Virus record (IMG/VR): IMGVR_UViG_3300010885_045978
Span: 1-49,087 of that record
Direction: 5' to 3' (one strand)
DNA length: 49,087 nucleotides
Source: a virus
In this document: positions 19,658 to 27,255 of the stretch, in pieces
How positions within the stretch are numbered: the first letter of the stretch is position 1
How the letters are laid out: every line of letters starts with the position of its first letter
Notes under the pieces: generated by a model
Databases searched by the model: none
What the model saw: only the letters and a program-made list of their open reading frames with translations
What the model was told of the DNA's origin: nothing
Program-made: the position numbers and the translations under genes

Positions 19658-20024
19658 TGCTATCTCCAAATAGTTTGGATAGCCAGCTGACCTTGCGGGG
19701 TTGCTTGGGTATCCCCACAAACACAAACTCACCAGTTTCAGTATTAAGTTCATACCCGTCGGTCGGAAGATACATATTTTTAACCTTGATTACACCCTTT
19801 AACCGTATTTCAGTGTCGTCATTATAGAGGATTTTGTTCAATCTATCTTCTAATACTGCAACACGATCCTCAAGCTCCCGCATCTTCTCATTTTCTTTCT
19901 TCAATTTACTAACCTCATCATAAAGCCGTATCACATCCCAAACACAGTCATAGAAGTCATCTCGTCCTGTTTGGTTGCCATTTCTATGTTCTAGCCATTG
20001 CTCTCGTGTTCTATTCAGTTTCAT
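19644..20024 (-). CDS. Coiled-coil protein with MKLNRTRE start (126 aa)
   Basis: The 126-residue protein starts MKLNRTREQWLEHRNGNQ, sharing the first eight residues and the W that follows with its downstream neighbour. It then has a coiled coil (YDEVSKLKKENEKMRELEDR), followed by a short beta segment (KVKNMYLPTDGYELNTETGEF). The ATG overlaps the stop of the preceding gene, whose GGAGGTGA gives the ribosome site. Function unknown. Confidence 0.65.
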   Translation of the reverse strand: MKLNRTREQWLEHRNGNQTGRDDFYDCVWDVIRLYDEVSKLKKENEKMRELEDRVAVLEDRLNKILYNDDTEIRLKGVIKVKNMYLPTDGYELNTETGEFVFVGIPKQPRKVSWLSKLFGDSNETE

Positions 20025-20233
20025 GGCTCACCTCCTAGGGCGGCGAGGATTGCGGCGCTGACATGCGACCCATAACCGTTATTGTTCCAAGCAACTGTTG
20101 CCCGCTCCACCGCCTCGGGGCTGGTCATGTGCTCACGGATCGCGGTGAAAATGGCGTCGGTTGCCTGACCGCTCAGTTCGTTGTCTTCGCATATACTGTA
20201 AACTATGCGGTCAATCTTCTCTCTAAGCGTCAT
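20021..20233 (-). CDS. Hypothetical small protein with MTLREKI start, GC-rich (70 aa)
   Basis: The 70-residue protein MTLREKIDRIVYSICEDNELS... ends AAILAALGGEP. The codons of its GGEP end, GGA GGT GAG CCA TGA, are also the ribosome site of the next gene. This gene and the one at 20230 are visibly richer in G and C than the rest of the window, close to what a GC-rich alphaproteobacterium would show. Paralogue of the protein at 18428. Confidence 0.6.
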   Translation of the reverse strand: MTLREKIDRIVYSICEDNELSGQATDAIFTAIREHMTSPEAVERATVAWNNNGYGSHVSAAILAALGGEP

Positions 20234-20436
20234 GGCTCACCTCCAAGGGCGCGGCGGGCGCACTGGGCTGCCAGAAAGGCATCCACCGGCCACTCGCATG
20301 GCCCGTTTGCAATCACGGTCAGCGCCTCCCGCAGCCTCGCGTTCTCGGCTTTGAGTGCTTCAACTTCTTTTCCAGCACGGATCAATGCCTCGGTCAATTG
20401 CACTTCGGTCACTATCGGTGTATGCATTTTAGTCAT
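20230..20436 (-). CDS. Hypothetical small coiled-coil protein, GC-rich (68 aa)
   Basis: ATG 20436 (MTKMHTPIVTEVQ...) follows GAGAGGAAG and is preferred over an in-frame ATG at 20457. The 68-residue protein has a helical ALIRAGKEVEALKAENARLREAL segment and a C-terminal ARRALGGEP. Like its neighbour it is GC-rich and ends in GGEP, encoding the next ribosome site. The pattern E-N-A-R-L-R-E-A-L is frequent in phage proteins of alphaproteobacteria. First gene of the island. Confidence 0.6.
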   Translation of the reverse strand: MTKMHTPIVTEVQLTEALIRAGKEVEALKAENARLREALTVIANGPCEWPVDAFLAAQCARRALGGEP

Positions 20437-20463
20437 CGTCTTCCTCTCTGTGATCATAATTAC

Positions 20464-20491
20464 ATACTAACACATCTACAATTAAAATCAA
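20464..20491 (-). promoter_or_regulatory. Early promoter, weaker member of the TTGACA-TTAATT set
   Basis: On the minus strand TTGATT (20486-20491) is followed by TTAATT and, 16 bp after the -35, by TAGTAT (20464-20469). It is divergent from gp5, whose ribosome site lies 3 bases away, and would start the 18.2-20.4 kb group. Confidence 0.65.
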
Positions 20492-20500
20492 CCAGGAGAT

Positions 20501-21346
20501 TTGATCATTACAACAAAGCGTATGGGTGAAGAAGGCTTGAGATGGTTCGTGGCCACAGTGGAGGATGTCAATGACCCACTGAAGATTGGCCGTGTTCGTG
20601 TGCGAGTCGTCAACGAGCATGATGATCCATCTATCACCACAAATGATCTGCTCTGGGCAACTCCTATCATTCCTATCACTAGTGCATCTGCTAATGGTGT
20701 CGGAAGATCTCCAACAGGTCTCTTACCAGGCTCTCATGTCTTTGGCTTTTACCTAGACGGACATGAAAAGCAACTACCTATGCTCTGGGGTTCCTATGCC
20801 AAGCTTCCTGATGGTACTCAGGCAACCAATGACATTCCGACCCTTGCTCGTGAGATCAACAACCTAGTGAAGAACCCAGTAGGTCCAGAGCCTGCAACTC
20901 CCTATGCGGCCAAGTATCCTTTCAATCATACATGGAAGACACAATCTGGTCATGCATTTGAGGCAGATGATACACCAGCCAATGAACGTATTCAAGTCTA
21001 TCACAAGTCAGGGACCTATGTAGAGATCAACAAAGACGGTCAGATGGTCACTAAGGTCGTAGACAAAGAATTTGAGATTACTGTAAAGGACAAGACAGTC
21101 TATGTCGGAGGCAACTGCAATATACAAGTGGTTGGCTCTGCGACTATCAATGTAGGTGGATCTCTCAATGCAACGATTGGTGGATCTGCTACAATGAAAG
21201 CTGATAGTTGGAATGTCACTGGCAACATGACACTGAATGGATCTCTGACCAGTACAGGTGATGTTGTCGCTGCAGGTATCTCTCTTGACAAGCACACTCA
21301 TGGTGGCGTACAATCTGGAAGTAGTAGAACAACACCTCCTTCGTGA
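20501..21346 (+). CDS. gp5: Baseplate hub needle gp5, without lysozyme domain
   Basis: The first 100 residues are the gp5 OB-fold (LRWFVATVEDVNDPLKIGRVRVRVV, PITSASANGVG, SPTGLLPGSHVFGFYLDGHEKQLPMLWGSY), followed by a linker and a repeated-strand needle (KDKTVYVGGNCNIQVVGSAT...). The C-terminal tip has HTHGG at about residues 265-269, the HxH type of iron-binding tip known from P2 gpV-like spikes. T4 gp5 is 575 residues with a lysozyme domain in the middle; here it is 281 and that domain is missing. Start is uncertain: TTG 20501 is only 2 bases after AGGAG, while ATC 20504 and ATT 20507 are better spaced; ATG 20522 is too far. Confidence 0.9.
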   Translation: MIITTKRMGEEGLRWFVATVEDVNDPLKIGRVRVRVVNEHDDPSITTNDLLWATPIIPITSASANGVGRSPTGLLPGSHVFGFYLDGHEKQLPMLWGSYAKLPDGTQATNDIPTLAREINNLVKNPVGPEPATPYAAKYPFNHTWKTQSGHAFEADDTPANERIQVYHKSGTYVEINKDGQMVTKVVDKEFEITVKDKTVYVGGNCNIQVVGSATINVGGSLNATIGGSATMKADSWNVTGNMTLNGSLTSTGDVVAAGISLDKHTHGGVQSGSSRTTPPS

Positions 21347-21413
21347 TGTATATGCTCTTCACATAGTGATTATATCAACTATTCAAAACATGTCAACCAT
21401 AAAGGTAACATAA

Positions 21414-21842
21414 ATGGCACAAGTATTCAATGCGGATCTATTCACTCCACATGCCGCACAGTCTTCCTACTATAGTGACTTCTTCACTAACTTCACAGCA
21501 CATCCTGATCTCAGTGACTTAGTTATCAAAAAGAACGAAGATGCTGTAAAGCAAGCTATTCGCAATCTTTTGATGACCAACAAGTACGAAAGGCCTTTCC
21601 AGCCTTCATTCGGTGGGAATATTCGTAACTACTTGTTTGAACCCATGAGTGCCGTGACACAAAGTGGATTGCAAGAGGAGATCACTAGTGTCATCACCAA
21701 CTATGAGCCTCGTGTTCGTTTGATCTCAGTTGTCGTCACTCCCTATGTTGAACAGAATGCTTATGCCATAACCATTACATTCTACATACTAAATATAACA
21801 ACTCCCGTCACACTGCAGACAATTCTTTATAGGGTTCGTTGA
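21414..21842 (+). CDS. gp25: Baseplate wedge subunit gp25
   Basis: The 142-residue protein matches gp25 (T4 132 residues), the small lysozyme-like-named but non-enzymatic wedge protein of all contractile tails. It has the family core NEDAVKQAIRNLLMTNKYERPFQPSFG and the conserved EPR motif in NYEPRVRLISV. gp25 links sheath, gp6 and gp53 at the baseplate core. AAGG lies before ATG 21414. It is followed directly by gp6, the same order as in contractile tails generally. Confidence 0.93.
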   Translation: MAQVFNADLFTPHAAQSSYYSDFFTNFTAHPDLSDLVIKKNEDAVKQAIRNLLMTNKYERPFQPSFGGNIRNYLFEPMSAVTQSGLQEEITSVITNYEPRVRLISVVVTPYVEQNAYAITITFYILNITTPVTLQTILYRVR

Positions 21843-21844
21843 TA

Positions 21845-23659
21845 ATGGCCAATACTAGCATTACACTAACTAGTCTAGATTTCAATGACTACAAAAACTC
21901 TTTGAAGACGTTTCTCAAGAGTCAACCTCAGTTCATTGACTACAACTTTGATGCTAGTAACCTCTCAGTTATTCTAGATCTACTCTCATACAATACCTAT
22001 CTCAATGCGTTCTACATGAACATGATAGGCTCAGAGATGTTCTTAGATACAGCACAACTTCGTGACAGTGTGGTGTTGAGAGCAAAGGAACTCAACTATA
22101 CTCCTCGTTCCTTTCGTTCTGCATATGCCAATGTCAATCTGACGATCACACCTCCTGCAGCTTGTACAAACCCAGGAGTCATTCTCACTATTCCTGCAGG
22201 TACATCCTTCACAGGCAAATCAGGTTCAAACAACTACACTTTCACAACTAGTCAGAACTATGTCGTTCCTATCAGTAACGGCGTGTTCTATGCTAACTCT
22301 ATTCCTATCTATGAAGGTTCTATTGTCACAGATACTTTTGTCGTACAGCCTTCTTCAAATATAACATTCCAACAATTCAATCTATCTAATCCTACGATTG
22401 ATACGACAAGCCTTTCTGTTGTCAGTATTGAGAATGGTGGAGCTAATGTCATTCCATACTTCGTCTCTACATCATTACTTGACTTGTCATCAAACTCAGC
22501 TGTGTTCTTCTTGCAAGGTGCTGACAATAGTCTCTACCAAATCATCTTCGGTGACAATGTTGTGGGCCGCAAACCCCTAGACAACGCTGTTATCGTAGCA
22601 TCTTATCGTGTGACAAATGGGCAGCTACCTAATGGCATCGGATCATTTGCTCCTAATGGAACTGTTGGAGGATTCTCAAATGTTGCTGTCACTACTTTGG
22701 CTGCCGCTACAGGCGGAAATATTTCAGAAGATATCAACAGCATTCGTTACAATGCCCCTAGATATTATGCAACGCAACAGAGAGCTGTTACGGTCAATGA
22801 TTACAAGACATTACTGACCGTAACTTATCCTGAGATTCAAGCCATCTCAGTATACGGCGGTGATACAGTGACACCTCCACAATATGGTAAGGTATTCATC
22901 TCTATGAAACTTTATAACTTTGACGCGGTGCCTGCTAGTAAGATCTCGGCCTATACACAGTTCCTTTCAACAAGAGCTCCTGTGACTATTCAGCCTGTGT
23001 TCGTAGAACCTAACTACACATATGCTTCTGTGACAACAACTGTCAAGTACAATGTAAACCAAACAACACTACAGCCTGCTGATATCATGGCATATGCTAC
23101 TTCAGCCATACAGACATATTCTAAGACATCTTTAGAAAATTTCCAGACGACTCTACTCTACTCTAAGTTAGTAGCGGCTTTAGATGCATCTCATCCTTCT
23201 GTGGTGTCTAACCAAACAGATTACAGGTTGATGAAGAAGCTTGTTCCTTCTGCAACAACAACAAAGAACTATGTGATTGCTTTCAACATGCCATTGAATA
23301 GTAGTCTTCCTCCTCAACCTCTAGTCCATCCTTCTTCAGAAACTCATGTGGTATCATCATCATCATTCATTTACAATGGAATTGTGGTTCATATGGAAGA
23401 TGATGGACTAGGTAACATGCGTATTGTTCAATCACAGTCAGATAACAATGATCATACACTGATCTCTCAGGGATTAGGAACAGTTGACTATGTAAATGGT
23501 ATCATCTACTTGAACAACTTCTTTACTTCAAGCTACTTCGGTGACTCTATTCGTTTCTATGCTCTTCCTGCTAACAAGGATAATACAACAGCACAGAATA
23601 CTATCTTCCAAATTCCCAATGATGAAATTAACGTAACTGTACAGATCGTCAGACAATAA
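21845..23659 (+). CDS. gp6: Baseplate wedge subunit gp6
   Basis: I place the start at ATG 21845 (MANTSITLTSLDFNDYK); the in-frame TTG two codons earlier is less likely. The 604-residue protein has the gp6/J-type N-terminus FLKSQPQFIDYNFDASNLSVILDLLSYNTYLNAFYMNM, then RAKELNYTPRSFRSAYANV and ITVPAGTSF-like strands (TIPAGTSFTGKSG). T4 gp6 is 660 residues. It forms the ring-shaped iris of the baseplate by dimer contacts with gp7 and gp53. It overlaps the end of gp25. Confidence 0.93.
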   Translation: MANTSITLTSLDFNDYKNSLKTFLKSQPQFIDYNFDASNLSVILDLLSYNTYLNAFYMNMIGSEMFLDTAQLRDSVVLRAKELNYTPRSFRSAYANVNLTITPPAACTNPGVILTIPAGTSFTGKSGSNNYTFTTSQNYVVPISNGVFYANSIPIYEGSIVTDTFVVQPSSNITFQQFNLSNPTIDTTSLSVVSIENGGANVIPYFVSTSLLDLSSNSAVFFLQGADNSLYQIIFGDNVVGRKPLDNAVIVASYRVTNGQLPNGIGSFAPNGTVGGFSNVAVTTLAAATGGNISEDINSIRYNAPRYYATQQRAVTVNDYKTLLTVTYPEIQAISVYGGDTVTPPQYGKVFISMKLYNFDAVPASKISAYTQFLSTRAPVTIQPVFVEPNYTYASVTTTVKYNVNQTTLQPADIMAYATSAIQTYSKTSLENFQTTLLYSKLVAALDASHPSVVSNQTDYRLMKKLVPSATTTKNYVIAFNMPLNSSLPPQPLVHPSSETHVVSSSSFIYNGIVVHMEDDGLGNMRIVQSQSDNNDHTLISQGLGTVDYVNGIIYLNNFFTSSYFGDSIRFYALPANKDNTTAQNTIFQIPNDEINVTVQIVRQ

Positions 23660-26600
23660 TGCAAACACAACAAACTATATCTAATCTGATCAAGTCTCAG
23701 TTTCCTGCATTCTATAATGATGAGGGACCTGTATTAATTGCATTCATGAACGCTTACTATGAGTGGATGGAGCAAACAGGTAATCCTGTCAACCAATCTC
23801 GTAACCTCTTTGCATACTCAGATATTGATCAGACGTTAGATCAGTTTGTAGTATACTTCTCTAATACCTATCTCAAAGGTATTCAGTTTGACACATTATC
23901 CAACAAGAGACTTACAGTTAAGCGTATTCTTGATCTATACAAGGCCAAAGGCAATATTCGTGCTTTGAAGTTACTCTTTCAATTAGTTTTCAAAGAAGAT
24001 ATTGAAGTATACTTACCTGCAGGTGATATTCTCAAACCATCTGACGGTGTATGGACAGTTCCTCAGTATCTAGAGGTTTCACACAGTTCTCGTAATATGG
24101 ATTTCGTAGGCAAGCAATTCAAAGGTGTTGCTTCTGGTGCAACAGCGTTCTGTGACCGTATTGTTCGCCGTGCTGTCAAAGGTAAGTATGTAGATGTTTT
24201 CTTTATCACAAATGTTTCTGACAAAAAGTTTCAAACAGGTGAACTACTCAATGTAGACAATAACTTGACAGGAGTGCCTACAGTTGTGGGTTCTTTATCA
24301 TCTCTGATCGTTGATAACGGCGGTTATGGGTTTGCTGTTGGTGACTTAGTGACTTTGACAAGCAACTATGGTCAAGAAGGCATTGGTCGTGTATCTGCGA
24401 TTTCAAACACTACAGGTATTGTGTCGTTTACTCTGAATGATGGAGGATGGGGCTTTACTAATTCTACAGGATCAACAGATGGCGGATCAACAATACTCAT
24501 ATCTAATACAGTGTTGTACCTCTCAGGAGTCACATCAACACTTCCTACATCACAAAGACCTGTACAGAAGTTTTCAAACGTAACTATCAATAACCCTGCA
24601 AATAACTCAGCTAATCTTTATGTAAATGCCTTTGCCTATGGAGCATCTATTAATCTGTATGCAACACCTATTTCAGGAACATTTTCTATTGGCGAAACTA
24701 TAAATTCAGGTGATGGCTATGCTAATGGTCGTGTGACTTCAATCAGCACAACTTCATATCCTCTATTGACACTTTCAAATTACACAGGAACTTTCCAGTA
24801 TAACGAAAGTGTATTTCAATCAACAACAGGAACCACAACTAAAACAGGGTCTACATTAACATCAGGATCTGCTAATGTCATCGTGACAACTAATTCAGGT
24901 ATCTATGCAAACCAAGTTGTGTTTTCACCCTCACTTGGTTTAGCAAATGGTGCCCTAGTCACAAATGTTGTAGGTACTAACGTTATTATATCTACAGCTT
25001 ATACAGGAACTACAAACAGTTCAGCAACTGTAAACTTCTCAAACGTATCTGCATTAGGTTTAATTCAAGCGTCAAATAGTTCAACTATTACTGTCAGTAA
25101 TTCATATGGCACATTCTCAAGCTTATACTTTGTAAAAGGCTTGACTTCTAGTGCAAATGCCAATGTTTCTGTTACATCTACATCTATTTCAACAATTGGT
25201 GTGGCTAACGTTTATGAGTCTTACTTTGGATCAGGTCAAATCATCACAGGTGCATCTTCAGGTGCTAATGCATCTGTTCTTAGTTATTCAACAGAAATAG
25301 GTATCACAGGTCTTTCAGGTTCCCTAACAAGCGTTTATAATAACATATCTGCTGTGTATCCTGGATATGTGACTATTACAGGTCAAAACGGAACTTTCTA
25401 TGCAGGTGAGTATGCATACCAGAGTAATGGCTCTGCAAATATTGCCACAGGATTGATCTCGGGTGTCAACTCAACCGCGTTGACCATATCACCGTTGACC
25501 GGTACGTTCTCACCTACCACAGGAACAAACACAGGTATTCAGATCAATACCACACAAGCCACTGTGACATCCAACGTCGGCGCTTTTCTCGTAGGTGAAA
25601 CAGTATATCAAAGCAATGGAACAGTTAACACTGCTTACGGGTTTCTGATATCCGCTTCTTCATCTGCTCTGGTATTCAACGTTACTAACGGAGCATTTGT
25701 CACGACTAATAATGTCATTGGTGGTATTTCTAGTGCTAACGCTGTGATCTCTGCACTTACAGTGACAACATCCGCAGCAAATGCTACGATATCAACTTGG
25801 ACTCCAGCTGGCCAGGTAAATGCAGTGCTTACAGGATTCTCAGCTGGCAACTATGCAAATATCGGAATTGGCTATGTCAACTCAACAGAAACGATATTTT
25901 ATTATTCAGATACAATCGGAGGTAATAACGTCTCTGGCGCTCCCTATCAGTTGTTACCTCTTACGGCACTCGCTTATGGATTCCCGAAAAATCCTTATGC
26001 AAATTTGACTATCGGATATCTCGTAGACATATTGAAGTATAGCTTACTAAATGTGGGAGAAATACAAAATATATATTTGACAAATCCAGGATCTGGTTAT
26101 AATCATGCACCTTATGTAGAATTAATTCAAACGGGTGTAGCTTCTAAGCAAAAGCGTGATTACATTCTTTCTATTGCAAATACTGCAGGTGCATTCCAAG
26201 TCAATGAAACACTTTCACAGAATGTTGCGCTTACAGGAGTATCACAAATACTACTTGGTGCAAACATTGCTTTGACCTATGCAGAAAATATCTATCAAAT
26301 TGCTAGTTCACCTACAACAACATTTGTGGCAAGTTCTGGGTCTTCAACCATGGCCGTTGCTGTAGGATCAACAGGTGCTTACTCTGCAGGACAACAGGTC
26401 CTGATTGGGGGCAAAGATATTCGTACAATCAGTTCTGTAGGGGGTTCTTCGATTACCCTTAACAATGCACCTTATTCAAGCAACTCAGCAGCGCTCGCAA
26501 TCATACTTGCTTCTACGGGGTATATAACCAACGTACCTGCTAATAACATTGTGTATTTTGCAAACACAGGAACCTCTGCGTGGACAACCTCATCTAACGT

Positions 26601-27252
26601 CTACGGCGTATCATCAGGTGCAACTGCTACAGTAACAACACTCAATCCTCAAGCCTATGCAACAGCACAAGGCCGTGTAAAATTTGCTAACAGTACTACA
26701 ATGATTGTCAGACGTTTATCATTGAATAGCGACTTTGCTAAAACAGGTGCATCATCGTCACAGTTGATTGTAGGCGGTTTAACTGCGGCTACAGCGAATG
26801 TTCTCAATGTAGCCCCTACAGGTGGGTTTGCGGGTGATAATGCCAATGTAACCGCTCTTGTGACTTCTTCTAACGGCACAGTTTCATCATTAGTGGTTCA
26901 AGCATCAGGTATTGGGTTTGTCAATGCAGAATCATTAGTATTTACATCACAAGACAATTCAGGTCGTTTTGGCATCGCTCGTACTGTACTAGGACAACAA
27001 GGTATCGGTCAAGGATACTATTCATCTACAAAAGGCTTTTTATCAGCAGATAAATATATTCAAGATGGGTATTTCTATCAAAATTATTCTTATCAAATAA
27101 AATCATCTTTAGATATTTCAAAATACTATCAAATGGTGACGGATGTAGTTCATACAGCAGGCACAGCATTATATGGAGCTGTTGTAAAGAAAGCTTTTGT
27201 AAACGCTGCCATAAGTATTAGTAATTCAAACACTGGACCAATTTTGGGATAA
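23659..27252 (+). CDS. gp7: Baseplate wedge subunit gp7 (large form)
   Basis: The 1197-residue protein starts with MQTQQTISNLIKSQFPAFYNDEGPVLIAFMNAYYEWMEQTGN and RILDLYKAKGNIRALKLLFQLVF, the gp7/wedge N-terminal domain. The middle, about residues 330-870, is made of repeated Ser/Thr/Asn-rich strand modules with the word GTF/GAF followed by GE-x-VYQS (for example GAFLVGETVYQS), and the C-terminus contains a helical DISKYYQMVTDVVHTAGTALYG closing segment. T4 gp7 is 1032 residues. gp7 makes the outer wedge arm with gp6, gp8 and gp10. ATG overlaps the gp6 stop. Confidence 0.85.
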   Translation: MQTQQTISNLIKSQFPAFYNDEGPVLIAFMNAYYEWMEQTGNPVNQSRNLFAYSDIDQTLDQFVVYFSNTYLKGIQFDTLSNKRLTVKRILDLYKAKGNIRALKLLFQLVFKEDIEVYLPAGDILKPSDGVWTVPQYLEVSHSSRNMDFVGKQFKGVASGATAFCDRIVRRAVKGKYVDVFFITNVSDKKFQTGELLNVDNNLTGVPTVVGSLSSLIVDNGGYGFAVGDLVTLTSNYGQEGIGRVSAISNTTGIVSFTLNDGGWGFTNSTGSTDGGSTILISNTVLYLSGVTSTLPTSQRPVQKFSNVTINNPANNSANLYVNAFAYGASINLYATPISGTFSIGETINSGDGYANGRVTSISTTSYPLLTLSNYTGTFQYNESVFQSTTGTTTKTGSTLTSGSANVIVTTNSGIYANQVVFSPSLGLANGALVTNVVGTNVIISTAYTGTTNSSATVNFSNVSALGLIQASNSSTITVSNSYGTFSSLYFVKGLTSSANANVSVTSTSISTIGVANVYESYFGSGQIITGASSGANASVLSYSTEIGITGLSGSLTSVYNNISAVYPGYVTITGQNGTFYAGEYAYQSNGSANIATGLISGVNSTALTISPLTGTFSPTTGTNTGIQINTTQATVTSNVGAFLVGETVYQSNGTVNTAYGFLISASSSALVFNVTNGAFVTTNNVIGGISSANAVISALTVTTSAANATISTWTPAGQVNAVLTGFSAGNYANIGIGYVNSTETIFYYSDTIGGNNVSGAPYQLLPLTALAYGFPKNPYANLTIGYLVDILKYSLLNVGEIQNIYLTNPGSGYNHAPYVELIQTGVASKQKRDYILSIANTAGAFQVNETLSQNVALTGVSQILLGANIALTYAENIYQIASSPTTTFVASSGSSTMAVAVGSTGAYSAGQQVLIGGKDIRTISSVGGSSITLNNAPYSSNSAALAIILASTGYITNVPANNIVYFANTGTSAWTTSSNVYGVSSGATATVTTLNPQAYATAQGRVKFANSTTMIVRRLSLNSDFAKTGASSSQLIVGGLTAATANVLNVAPTGGFAGDNANVTALVTSSNGTVSSLVVQASGIGFVNAESLVFTSQDNSGRFGIARTVLGQQGIGQGYYSSTKGFLSADKYIQDGYFYQNYSYQIKSSLDISKYYQMVTDVVHTAGTALYGAVVKKAFVNAAISISNSNTGPILG

Positions 27253-27255
27253 ACA

